A stretch of DNA of 64,000 bases from the NCBI RefSeq assembly GCF_016595495.1, contig NZ_JAENIM010000022.1, positions 1-64,000 of the forward strand. Reading direction: 5' to 3'. Position numbers and translations under genes: made by a program. The stretch is from Persicirhabdus sediminis. Its GTDB lineage: Bacteria; Verrucomicrobiota; Verrucomicrobiia; Verrucomicrobiales; Akkermansiaceae. Positions 55,533 to 63,499 of the stretch are shown here, in pieces (position 1 is the first letter of the stretch; each line of letters begins with the position of its first letter). A model generated the notes under the pieces. That model worked only from the letters and a program-made list of their open reading frames with translations, did no database searches and was not told the DNA's origin.

Positions 55533-57158
55533 CTAGGGGCTGCCACCTACAGCAGGGTCAAATTGATCCTGATATTCGGGCTCATAATAATCGCCTTCAT
55601 ACATCGCCAGCCAGTCGAATATAGACTCCAAGAAACCTTCACTTCCTAGCGAGAAAAAGATCATACCCAGCACCGCGAGAATCAACAGATTGCAGAGCAC
55701 ATAAAACGTCGTTAATACTTTGCCCGCTGTATCCAGCTGACGGCTATCTTCGTAGCCCGCTGGGCAGCAATAACATCGGTAATACATCCAAATATTTACA
55801 ATAGGCAGTAACAGGCACCACCACCAGCCAGAAGCCATGCCTAGGTTCCTCACTCGCGATCCCGAAACGACGACAAACAATAGAATAGCGGCCCACCGAG
55901 TTATCGAAGACAAGCCATCGTAGTAGCTTTCCGTCATGAAAAATGTCGGCACCACCTCTATTATCGGAATCAATACAATAACCCACAAATAAAACCACCG
56001 GCGCGATAAGCCTCCGTAGGTATTAAATTCGATCATGCCCATGGCGTAATCAGCCTCACTCGCTGCCCGCAAGCTCGCCGCAGAGGGCTCAAAAATAGCC
56101 GTCTCATTTTCCTCCTCAGCAGCTGCCCGCGCCATAGCATCGGGCTGAAACTCTTCCACCTCGCCAGCTAATAGCCATTCAGGCATTTTAGGATGCCACA
56201 CCCTATCGTGATCTAAATTCAGCTGGTTGCGCTTAAACATATTCCGCAGCGCTTTCAGAGTAACCGGCCCATTTTGCTGATCACCTCGAGCATAATACCA
56301 TTCAGCTTCACCGCCATGAGGCTGAGCTAATGGCGGCGGAGTGGAAGCTCCTCCATCTGCTGACAATTGCCCCATTCCACCCGCAGCTGGCCCAAGGCCA
56401 ATCTGTTCAGCCATAATTGGCTCAGACACCCTCACAGCCGTCTGTTTTTGCTCCAGCTGCTTCTGCTCCTCTTTTGTAAATTGATAATTATTTTGGCGAA
56501 ATAGCTGCGCGCTAGCATTCAACCCCTCCTCCTCAAAGGCAATTACCTCCTCGACCGATCCAAAGACTTGCACTTTAGCCCCCCGATGGCGGCGCAAATA
56601 TTCATTCACTCGGTAACGATGAAACCCCAGCAGCTGTTCGAGGCTCGTTTTTTTATCCACATATTCCACCTCAATATACTCCGTGCCAACCCGCTTAGGC
56701 GTGCGCATTGCATTTTTGGTCAGAATCTTCGTACCATCATCCAGTTGGCTGCAGCACTCTACGCCCACGAGACCTCTCTTTCCTCGCATCATCCTCCCAA
56801 GAATCTTGAAAATCTTGGGCAGAGCCACATCCACCGCTGAGACAATGATTTTCCCATCATCAGCGAGCCCAAACCTAATTGGCGATGCATTCTTAGCATC
56901 ATTCTCCAGCTCAGCAGCTACCGCAAAATCCCCCAACTGCACAACCTGATGGCGGTGAAAATCTTCCTCCACCTCATTGTAAAAACTCTCATCCACATTC
57001 ACCCCACTACCAATGACTATGGGCAAAAGCTTCAACTCCTTTTCATAAGTCTGTTTAATCGTCCGTTGTGAAAGGATAGCTAGCCCCCACTTTAGCAACA
57101 TCAGAAAGCTGACCACGGCAACAGTGATCATCCACGGACGAATATCGGAAAAACTCAT
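55533..57158 (-). CDS. Membrane protein with GYF_2 (DUF4339) domain
   Basis: From the ATG at 57158 the product is 541 residues; the frame extends to 57203 with an unlikely N-terminus. One helix (ITVAVVSFLMLLKWGLAILS) is followed by a soluble alpha/beta domain to about 240. A Gln/Gly/Pro linker leads to GYF_2 (EWYYARGDQQNGPVTLKALR then NQLNLDHDRVWHPKMPEWLL) at about 288-335. At the end are four membrane helices resembling DUF805 (SRRWFYLWVIVLIPIIEVVP, GSRVRNLGMASGWWWCLLLP). GYF_2 domains bind Pro-rich ligands; a Pro-rich lipoprotein gene lies divergent from this gene at 57334. That pairing is inference. Confidence 0.82.
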   Translation of the reverse strand: MSFSDIRPWMITVAVVSFLMLLKWGLAILSQRTIKQTYEKELKLLPIVIGSGVNVDESFYNEVEEDFHRHQVVQLGDFAVAAELENDAKNASPIRFGLADDGKIIVSAVDVALPKIFKILGRMMRGKRGLVGVECCSQLDDGTKILTKNAMRTPKRVGTEYIEVEYVDKKTSLEQLLGFHRYRVNEYLRRHRGAKVQVFGSVEEVIAFEEEGLNASAQLFRQNNYQFTKEEQKQLEQKQTAVRVSEPIMAEQIGLGPAAGGMGQLSADGGASTPPPLAQPHGGEAEWYYARGDQQNGPVTLKALRNMFKRNQLNLDHDRVWHPKMPEWLLAGEVEEFQPDAMARAAAEEENETAIFEPSAASLRAASEADYAMGMIEFNTYGGLSRRWFYLWVIVLIPIIEVVPTFFMTESYYDGLSSITRWAAILLFVVVSGSRVRNLGMASGWWWCLLLPIVNIWMYYRCYCCPAGYEDSRQLDTAGKVLTTFYVLCNLLILAVLGMIFFSLGSEGFLESIFDWLAMYEGDYYEPEYQDQFDPAVGGSP

Positions 57159-57333
57159 ACACCAGCAATAAAACAAACGTGTAAAGCGGCAAGCCAAATC
57201 CATTTGCAGAGGGAATTTTTTATCACTCAGAAAAGGCTACCCCAGCTAAAAAGCTCGTTTACATCACTGTGGCTAATCGCTTGAATAAAAACTCATAGTT
57301 GCGCGTCCAAGCGGATAACCTTAATTTGAAGTT

Positions 57334-57882
57334 ATGTACTGGAAAACTGTCAGTCTCACGGGAGCTCTTGCTCTTAGCCTCCTCACCACCTCCTGCTACT
57401 ACGATCCATACGGCTACGGCACCACCGTCAATGCCGTGCCAGCTGGCTCAGTTGCAGTTACCATTGGTGGACTCAGCTACTGGCATTACCATGGCCATTA
57501 TTATCGCTACTACGGAGGCCGCTACGTTTACTGTCGCCCACCGCATGGCCACAGACCTCCACCTACGAGACCACCTCACCACAGGCCAAAACCTGAGCAG
57601 CCGATTTACCGACCAGACAGACCGGGGTCAAATCGACCAACCCAGCTGCCAGCCAATCAAAGACCGACAACTAGGCCATCCACTCGCCCGAGTACACCAA
57701 CAACGACTCGCCCGAGCACACGCCCAAGTACGCCAACCACCAGGCCGAGCACTCCGACTACGCGACCAAGTACTCCAATGACTCGCCCAAGTACCCCAAG
57801 CTCTAGACCAGCCAGCCGCCCAAGCACGCCAGCACCGCGCCCAATGCCCAGCAGCTCAGGGGGCAGAACTCGTTCGCGCTAA
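57334..57882 (+). CDS. Lipoprotein with (T)RPSTP repeats
   Basis: The 182-residue protein has a lipoprotein signal (TGALALSLLTTSC, acceptor Cys21), a His/Tyr-rich section (YYDPYGYG, WHYHGHYYRYYGGRYVY) and a low-complexity second half made of Arg-Pro-Ser-Thr-Pro units (for example TTRPSTPTTRPSTPMTRPST). The repeats look wall- or polysaccharide-binding, positively charged and disordered. The nucleotide repeats code an exact hexamer-like periodicity, so copy number is likely variable between strains. It is divergent from the GYF_2 gene. Confidence 0.85.
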   Translation: MYWKTVSLTGALALSLLTTSCYYDPYGYGTTVNAVPAGSVAVTIGGLSYWHYHGHYYRYYGGRYVYCRPPHGHRPPPTRPPHHRPKPEQPIYRPDRPGSNRPTQLPANQRPTTRPSTRPSTPTTTRPSTRPSTPTTRPSTPTTRPSTPMTRPSTPSSRPASRPSTPAPRPMPSSSGGRTRSR

Positions 57883-57896
57883 TTTCACTCACCAGT

Positions 57897-57945
57897 GCAC
57901 GATGAACGGATCATCAATCCGTCCATCGTGCGCCCTTTATTTTAC
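57897..57945 (+). terminator. Intrinsic terminator of the repeat lipoprotein
   Basis: GCACGATG-A-ACGGAT (57897-57911) pairs with ATCCGT-C-CATCGTGC (57917-57931) with one internal mismatch, then a T-rich tract (TTTATTTT). Confidence 0.85.
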
Positions 57946-58001
57946 CACTCAAGCGCGCATAAAGAGTTGGCAATCGCCAGCCTCTCATCATACTAGCTGG
58001 C

Positions 58002-58673
58002 ATGCGCATCGACGTGCTTACTTTATTTCCTGAGATTGTCCTAGCTCCGCTGAGCGAGAGCATCATCAAGCGTGCCCAAGCTCAGGGCATCGCCGAGATC
58101 AACGCCCACAACATTCGTGATTGGGCCGAAGGAAAACATCGTAAAACCGACGACTACCTCTGCGGTGGAGGCCAAGGCATGCTGCTCAAACCCGAGCCCA
58201 TCTTCGCTGCCATCGAAGAGCTGCGTAGTGAAAATTCTCACGTCGTCCTCATGACCCCACAAGGGCGCCAGCTGAAACAACAAAAAGTGGCCCAGCTCAG
58301 CCAGCTAGACCACCTCATCATCCTCTGCGGTCACTACGAAGGGGTCGACCAGCGCGTCATCGATACCCTAGTCGATGAAGAAATCTCTCTCGGCGACTAC
58401 GTGCTCACCAACGGCGCCATCGCCGCCGCCGTACTCACCGATGCCATCGTGCGCCTGCTTCCAGGCGCCCTCGGCGATGCTCGCTCACCGGAAGACGAAT
58501 CATTCAGCGACCCTAACCTGCTAGAAGCTCCAGCTTACACCAAGCCTATCGACTTCCGCGGCATGAAAGTCCCTGACGTCCTCACCAGCGGCCACCACGC
58601 AAAAATCGCCAGCTGGAAAAAAGAAAAAGCACTAGCGCGAACCAAACAAAATCGCCCAGATCTGCTGCGCTAA
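58002..58673 (+). CDS. trmD: tRNA (guanine-N1)-methyltransferase
   Basis: TrmD (223 residues) methylates G37 of tRNAs reading CNN and similar codons, preventing +1 frameshifts. The family N-terminus is MRIDVLTLFPEIV. The trefoil-knot SAM site shows MTPQGRQLKQQKV, LCGHYEGVDQRV and SLGDYVLTNGAIAA. The C-terminal domain includes YTKPIDFRGMKVPDVLTSGH. Length is near standard (about 240). It is not in the usual rpsP-rimM-trmD-rplS operon, as none of those genes flank it. Confidence 0.96.
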   Translation: MRIDVLTLFPEIVLAPLSESIIKRAQAQGIAEINAHNIRDWAEGKHRKTDDYLCGGGQGMLLKPEPIFAAIEELRSENSHVVLMTPQGRQLKQQKVAQLSQLDHLIILCGHYEGVDQRVIDTLVDEEISLGDYVLTNGAIAAAVLTDAIVRLLPGALGDARSPEDESFSDPNLLEAPAYTKPIDFRGMKVPDVLTSGHHAKIASWKKEKALARTKQNRPDLLR

Positions 58674-58943
58674 CTCCTTCGGTTCACTCCCAGTTGTGTT
58701 CTTTAGCTCTCCCGAGCTACAGCATAGAGGCATTTGCACGTTGCTAGATATTTACATCTATCACCCCCTAATAAGGACTACCGATGATTCCATTGGTAAA
58801 TTCCATAGGACACCTTAGCTAAAAAAACTCAGGTGACATGACAACATCGTAGTACTTTTTGCCTGTCCATATATCTAATAGCGCACAAATTCATAGTTTC
58901 CATAAATTCATGTCATAACAGCAGAGCTGGCTTGCTGAGCTAA

Positions 58944-58959
58944 TGGCACGAGATATGCT
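58944..58959 (+). promoter_or_regulatory. Sigma-54 (RpoN) promoter of the amt operon
   Basis: TGGCACGAGATATGCT matches the sigma-54 consensus TGGCACG-N4-TTGCW with GG and GC at the required 10-bp spacing. Only one position (T to A at -14) differs. Transcription would start near 58970, about 45 bp before the first gene. Sigma-54 with NtrC control is the usual regulation of amt operons, so position and product agree. Confidence 0.8.
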
Positions 58960-58967
58960 CCCGCGTT

Positions 58968-58983
58968 CTTCGCACCCGCGAAG
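58968..58983 (+). promoter_or_regulatory. Hairpin at the expected 5' end of the amt transcript
   Basis: CTTCGC-ACCC-GCGAAG forms a perfect 6-bp stem with a 4-nt loop at or just after the predicted start of the sigma-54 transcript. It could stabilise the messenger 5' end. Confidence 0.4.
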
Positions 58984-59012
58984 CAAACGTACTAACACAT
59001 ATCTCAACACAT

Positions 59013-59309
59013 ATGACCGGAACTGACTATTTCATAAAAAAAGGTGAGTCTATCATCTCCACCAATGGTGGCGGCGACAGCCAACTCTTTGAAGATGAGA
59101 GTAAATTCACATTTTACTACGCCAACGAGTTGGCTCATTTGCTAGACGCTGGCCAGCCCGAGTCAGCAATCATCAAAGAAGACGAACGGCTCATTGCCAT
59201 CCACTATGCAGACAAGTGGGACCCCGAAACCAAAAACCTGCGCGGACTTATCAGCAATAGCAATACCAGCCTGAGCAAAGCAATGAGTGAACTTAGCATG
59301 GAATCCTAA
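59013..59309 (+). CDS. Unknown small protein of the amt operon
   Basis: The 98-residue cytosolic protein has no recognised family. It is acidic (FEDESKFTFYYANELAHLLD, IIKEDERLIAIHYADKWDPE) with no signal or membrane helix. It is the first gene after the sigma-54 promoter and ends 2 bp before the next gene, which links it to nitrogen response. Confidence 0.72.
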   Translation: MTGTDYFIKKGESIISTNGGGDSQLFEDESKFTFYYANELAHLLDAGQPESAIIKEDERLIAIHYADKWDPETKNLRGLISNSNTSLSKAMSELSMES

Positions 59310-59311
59310 CA

Positions 59312-60058
59312 ATGAACGTCCCAAACACAAAAGACCTTCCCTATAATACCTCTATTGCCCTCATGGAGTTGTGCAAAAAAGTTGGCGCACAATACAGCTG
59401 GAACCAACAAGGTGGCGTACTGATAGAGACCAACTACCACAAATCCGAAGAGCTAATCGAAAGAGTCATCACCATGACTAACAACATGGTGACATCCTAT
59501 AAACAAGTAACCCGCGCCCCAAGAGAATTGGTCTTCGGTTTCAGCAAGCTCAACCTGCTTATTGTTATCGAAGAAGAAATGCAGGTGACCTTGATCTTCA
59601 ATACCGACATCGAACAAATCGACAAAGTAGTCAGGCTTGTCAGAGAGTTTATCGCTAATGATCTCAAACAATCCGCTGAAAAATCACCTGAGAAACCAGC
59701 GTGGCAAGAGGACATTCAGCCAATCGACCTACCTGAGCTAGCTGAGCCAACTAATCTAGCTGAAGCATCAACAGAACTACAAGACACACAGTCTAAGGAA
59801 GACTCAGAAGAGCCAGCCATCAGTTGGAGCACCCTAGAGCCTGAAATTCAATTACTGCTCAGCAGGGTCATGAATTCCGCTCAAGCTGATAAACTGATCA
59901 CGCGGCAAATTCAGAAGAATACTAACGAACAAGGCGAACTCACCGTAGACGCCGACGCCCTAGCCTACCAAATCATTGACTGCGTCCCTCATAAAGGACG
60001 CCGCAAGGCTCTAAACTCTGAGTTTTCAGACATTCTATCTACCTTCACCCAACACTAA
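59312..60058 (+). CDS. Unknown protein of the amt operon, N-terminus Roadblock/LC7-like
   Basis: In the 248-residue protein the first 120 residues have the alternation and glycine placement of a Roadblock/LC7 fold (QQGGVLIETNYHKSEELIER, then LVFGFSKLNLLIVIEEEMQV). An acidic linker (130-170) and a helical C-terminal domain (LLSRVMNSAQADKLITRQIQ) follow. Roadblock proteins in bacteria serve as regulators of small GTPases, but no GTPase is adjacent. This fold call is only suggestive. The gene lies 2 bp after the 98-residue gene and 9 bp before amt. Confidence 0.65.
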   Translation: MNVPNTKDLPYNTSIALMELCKKVGAQYSWNQQGGVLIETNYHKSEELIERVITMTNNMVTSYKQVTRAPRELVFGFSKLNLLIVIEEEMQVTLIFNTDIEQIDKVVRLVREFIANDLKQSAEKSPEKPAWQEDIQPIDLPELAEPTNLAEASTELQDTQSKEDSEEPAISWSTLEPEIQLLLSRVMNSAQADKLITRQIQKNTNEQGELTVDADALAYQIIDCVPHKGRRKALNSEFSDILSTFTQH

Positions 60059-60067
60059 CAAATACAC

Positions 60068-61417
60068 ATGAAACAACATCTCACCCTATTAGGAGCGCTG
60101 GTATGCTTCTTTTTACTTAGCATTTCATCCAACGCCGCGGCAGGCGATATCCAATCAGCCCAATCCGCTGTCGGTCCATCGACTGAGCAGCTAGAGTCAG
60201 ACCTCAATACCACCTTTGTTCTGATCTCAGCGGCTCTTGTATTTTTTATGCAAGCAGGTTTCTGTTTGTTGGAGCTCGGCTGTGTTAGGGCAAAAAACTG
60301 CCTCAATGTAGTGATGAAAAATGCAGTTGATTTCTGCATCGCCATGATCTGCTTCCTGTTTGTTGGATTTGGCCTCATGTTTGGCGCCACAGCTATGGGC
60401 CTGCTAGGTACTGAAATCACCTGGCTATCCACATTTAATGGCGATTCTCAGCTCTGGGTATTCTGGATCTTCCAAGCAGTTTTTGTAGCGACAGCCGCGA
60501 CTATTACCTCTGGAGCCATGGCTGAAAGAACAACCTTTATCGGCTACTGCGCCTACACCGTGCTTATTTCTGGCATCATCTATCCAATTCTCGGTCACTG
60601 GAGTTGGGGCAGCTTTGCTGGCGACTACGCACCTGGATTTGGCGGCACTTCAGGGTGGTTAGAATCTCTCGGATTCAGCGACTTTGCAGGCTCCACAGTG
60701 GTTCACTCTATCGGCGGAGCCTGTGCTCTAGCAGGCGTACTCGTGATTGGCCCACGTAAGGGACGCTTTGCGAAAAATGGCGATCCATTGCTCATCTCAG
60801 GTCACAACATTCCTCTTGTCGCCCTCGGAACTTTCATCCTTTGTTTTGGTTGGTTCGGGTTCAACTGTGGATCTAACCTAGCAGCTGGAAATGAAATTGG
60901 CCGCATCGCCGTAAATACAATGGTTGCAGCTGCCTCGGGTGGTTTGCTAGGACTAGCAGCTTTCTGGATTCGCGACGGACGCCCAGAACCATTAAGCACC
61001 ATGAATGGTATCCTCGGTGGCCTAGTAGCGATAACCGCTTGTTGTAATGTGGTCACTCCAGCCAGCGCTGTAATCATCGGCGCCATTGCCGGAGTCGTTA
61101 GTACATTAGGTTCTGAGCTCTTGCTCAAATTCAAGATTGATGACGTCGTTGGCGCCATTCCTGTACACCTCTTCAACGGCATCTGGGGCACCCTCAGTGT
61201 AGCCTTGTTCAACGAGGCTGGTTTTGCGGGCAAGCAGTTAGGCGTTCAAGCTCTTGGAGCTTTCAGCACCAGCATCGCCGCCTTTGTCGCCGCGTTCATT
61301 GGCTTCAAAATCATCCATGCAACCATCGGTCTGCGAGCTAGTGAAGAAGAAGAGGAAGACGGCCTCGATTTCTCCGAGCATGCATCCAACGCCTATCCTG
61401 ACTTCCGCTCAGAATAG
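60068..61417 (+). CDS. amt: Ammonium transporter Amt
   Basis: Amt (449 residues) is a trimeric channel for ammonium. It has a signal peptide (near SSNAAAG) and eleven membrane helices. The family blocks are AALVFFMQAGFCLLELGCVR, GAMAERTTFIGYCAYTVLI, GSTVVHSIGGACALAG with the first pore His, GWFGFNCGSNLA and PVHLFNGIWGTLSVALFNEA with the second pore His. A C-terminal acidic tail ends it. glnK, normally next to amt, is absent; two unknown genes lie upstream instead. A strong terminator follows. Confidence 0.95.
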   Translation: MKQHLTLLGALVCFFLLSISSNAAAGDIQSAQSAVGPSTEQLESDLNTTFVLISAALVFFMQAGFCLLELGCVRAKNCLNVVMKNAVDFCIAMICFLFVGFGLMFGATAMGLLGTEITWLSTFNGDSQLWVFWIFQAVFVATAATITSGAMAERTTFIGYCAYTVLISGIIYPILGHWSWGSFAGDYAPGFGGTSGWLESLGFSDFAGSTVVHSIGGACALAGVLVIGPRKGRFAKNGDPLLISGHNIPLVALGTFILCFGWFGFNCGSNLAAGNEIGRIAVNTMVAAASGGLLGLAAFWIRDGRPEPLSTMNGILGGLVAITACCNVVTPASAVIIGAIAGVVSTLGSELLLKFKIDDVVGAIPVHLFNGIWGTLSVALFNEAGFAGKQLGVQALGAFSTSIAAFVAAFIGFKIIHATIGLRASEEEEEDGLDFSEHASNAYPDFRSE

Positions 61418-61441
61418 ACAACTAACATTCATATACTTAAC

Positions 61442-61474
61442 AAGCTTTAACGCCCAGTGCGTTAAAGCTTTTTT
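61442..61474 (+). terminator. Intrinsic terminator of the amt operon
   Basis: AAGCTTTAACGC (61442-61453) pairs perfectly with GCGTTAAAGCTT (61459-61470), with a 5-nt loop and a T-run. Confidence 0.95.
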
Positions 61475-61561
61475 GTTTCTAGCTAGCCAACTGAGGGGAA
61501 TTATCATCGAAGCAAAATCCTCACTTGAAAGATCGCCATAGAAAGGCAAAACTGCGCAACG

Positions 61562-63484
61562 ATGATCCGCCTCCTTACCAGCCTATCTGCCCTCGCGCTC
61601 GCATTGCTGAGTTTCTCGTGCTCAGAGGAAACTCCTATCGTCAAGGCGACCGAGGAAAAAATCATGATCATTGGCAATAGCAACGAGCCCGCGGCGCTAG
61701 ACCCACAGGTAGTCACTGGGGTGCTAGAAAATAACATCATTCGTGCATTGTTTGAGGGACACTGCGTTGAGGATCCTAAGTCTGATAGTGATTCGCAGCC
61801 AGGAGTGGCCGAGAGCTGGGAAGCTAACGAAGACTACACCCGCTGGACATTTCACCTGCGTAAAGACGCCAAATGGTCAGACGGCAAAGCTCTCACCAGC
61901 GAGGATTTTCGTTTTGCCCATGAACGTATCCTCAGACCTAACTTCGGAGCTAAATATGCCACCATGCTCTACTTCCTAAAAAATGCCAAAGAGTACAACG
62001 AAAACCAGTTAGGGTATATCTTATGCGGACTGGATGAAAATTTTCCAACCAGCTGGAATGAGCTCAAACAAATCAATTTCCGTGGCGATAAAAATATCTC
62101 TGTCGACTCATCAGCTAACACAGGCTTCGCATCACTCAGCCAGGCCGATCAACAAAATTGGATCGCCCATCACGGCCTAGACAATCTGAAGGTCGAGGCC
62201 TTGCAAGCGATTCAGAAATCTCCCGAGCTCGTTAGCTGGCCAGAAGCCATTCCAGCTGAAACTCGCCTTCTAGTCATTCAGAGATTGCTAGACCACCACA
62301 CAGCTGGCTCACCCGATTTGTGGAATCGCGCGCAAGTTGGCGTGCAAACTCCTGACGAACACACCGTCGTCTATCAGCTCGCTTCAACTACGCCATTCCT
62401 GCCTCACCTCACCAAACACTACACCTGGTTCCCTGTACCCAAACATACCATTCTGGCTCATGGAGAAATTGACCAACAGCACACGCGTTGGACATCACCA
62501 AGCAGTATCGTTAGCAACGGTCCGTTCAAGCTAACGGAATGGGAGTTTAATCACTACATCAAAACCGAAAAGAACCCACATTATTGGGATTTCGACGCCG
62601 TCAAACTCAACGGCATCGAATTTCACCCAATCACCAACCCCTATACCGAGGCTCGCATGTTCTATAACGACCAGTTGCACATGACTTATACCTTGCCGCC
62701 TGAAATGATAGAATACTCGCGGGAAAAATACCCAGATTCACTGCGCCAGGAGCCCTACCTCGGCGTCAACTTCATGCGCTGCAATGTCACCCGCAATGCG
62801 CTTAAGGACAAGCGCGTGCGCCAAGCTCTCGCTATGAGCATCGACCAACAAGCGATCATCGAGCACTTGCTAAAAGGTGGGCAACTTCCAGCTACAGGCC
62901 TAACGCCACCTCTCTCTGGTTACCCAACGCTGGATGTGGTGAAATTCAACCCCGATAAAGCACGTAAATTGATGACCGCAGCTGGATTTGAAAACCCACG
63001 TGATTTTCCAACAATCAACATACTAACAACCGACCGAGACACATCCAAACGCCTCAGCGAAGCCTTCCAGGACATGTGGAAAAAACACCTCGGCATTGAT
63101 GTTACCATCGCCCAGCGTGAATGGAAAACCTACCTCGATCGTGTTAACCGGCTCGACTATGACCTCGTTGTTGGAGGCTGGATTGGCGACTACCCCGACC
63201 CAACAACTTTCCTCGACCTGTGGAAAAAGAGCAACGGCAATAACAATACCGGCTGGTCTAGCAAAGAATACGAAGAGCTACTCAAGCAAGCATCTATCAG
63301 CGAAACTCCTGAAAAAAGGTTCCAACTTCTAGCTGAAGCAGAAGCCGTCTTACTTGAAGAAATGCCTGTCTTACCGACCTATTGGTACACCACGAACTAC
63401 CTACTTCACCCATCAGTCAAAGGCTGGCACCCGCTGCTACAAAACAGCCATCCGTACAAATTTGTCGACCTCGAAACTAACTAA
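61562..63484 (+). CDS. oppA: Oligopeptide ABC transporter substrate-binding lipoprotein
   Basis: The 640-residue SBP_bac_5 protein has a lipobox (LLSFSC, Cys20) and the family blocks GNSNEPAALDPQVVTGVLEN, ALFEGHCVEDP, GVAESWEANEDYTRWTFHLR, WSDGKALTSEDFRFAHERIL, SNGPFKLTEWEFNHYIKTEK, KDKRVRQALAMSIDQQAI and YDLVVGGWIGDYPDPTTFLD. It is about 100 residues longer than OppA of E. coli because of an insertion at about 135-245 (between LKNAKEYNENQLGY and DEHTVVYQLASTTPFL). The opp permease starts 15 bp downstream. Confidence 0.93.
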   Translation: MIRLLTSLSALALALLSFSCSEETPIVKATEEKIMIIGNSNEPAALDPQVVTGVLENNIIRALFEGHCVEDPKSDSDSQPGVAESWEANEDYTRWTFHLRKDAKWSDGKALTSEDFRFAHERILRPNFGAKYATMLYFLKNAKEYNENQLGYILCGLDENFPTSWNELKQINFRGDKNISVDSSANTGFASLSQADQQNWIAHHGLDNLKVEALQAIQKSPELVSWPEAIPAETRLLVIQRLLDHHTAGSPDLWNRAQVGVQTPDEHTVVYQLASTTPFLPHLTKHYTWFPVPKHTILAHGEIDQQHTRWTSPSSIVSNGPFKLTEWEFNHYIKTEKNPHYWDFDAVKLNGIEFHPITNPYTEARMFYNDQLHMTYTLPPEMIEYSREKYPDSLRQEPYLGVNFMRCNVTRNALKDKRVRQALAMSIDQQAIIEHLLKGGQLPATGLTPPLSGYPTLDVVKFNPDKARKLMTAAGFENPRDFPTINILTTDRDTSKRLSEAFQDMWKKHLGIDVTIAQREWKTYLDRVNRLDYDLVVGGWIGDYPDPTTFLDLWKKSNGNNNTGWSSKEYEELLKQASISETPEKRFQLLAEAEAVLLEEMPVLPTYWYTTNYLLHPSVKGWHPLLQNSHPYKFVDLETN

Positions 63485-63499
63485 GTACCTCACACGTCC

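Larger units (their letters stand above)
58674..59012. other. 339-bp non-coding region upstream of the amt operon
   Basis: There is no supported gene here. The left two-thirds are AT-rich with no clear element. The right end holds a sigma-54-type promoter (58944-58959) and a small hairpin (58968-58983) immediately beyond its expected start point. NtrC-type enhancer sites would be expected upstream; I could not identify a convincing pair by eye. Confidence 0.6.

Noticed and set aside
57299-57781. 160-codon open frame overlapping the RPSTP-repeat lipoprotein gene in another frame
   Set aside because: It is a by-product of the repeat composition; the overlapping frame starting at 57334 has a lipobox and signal peptide, the other has no domain or signal.
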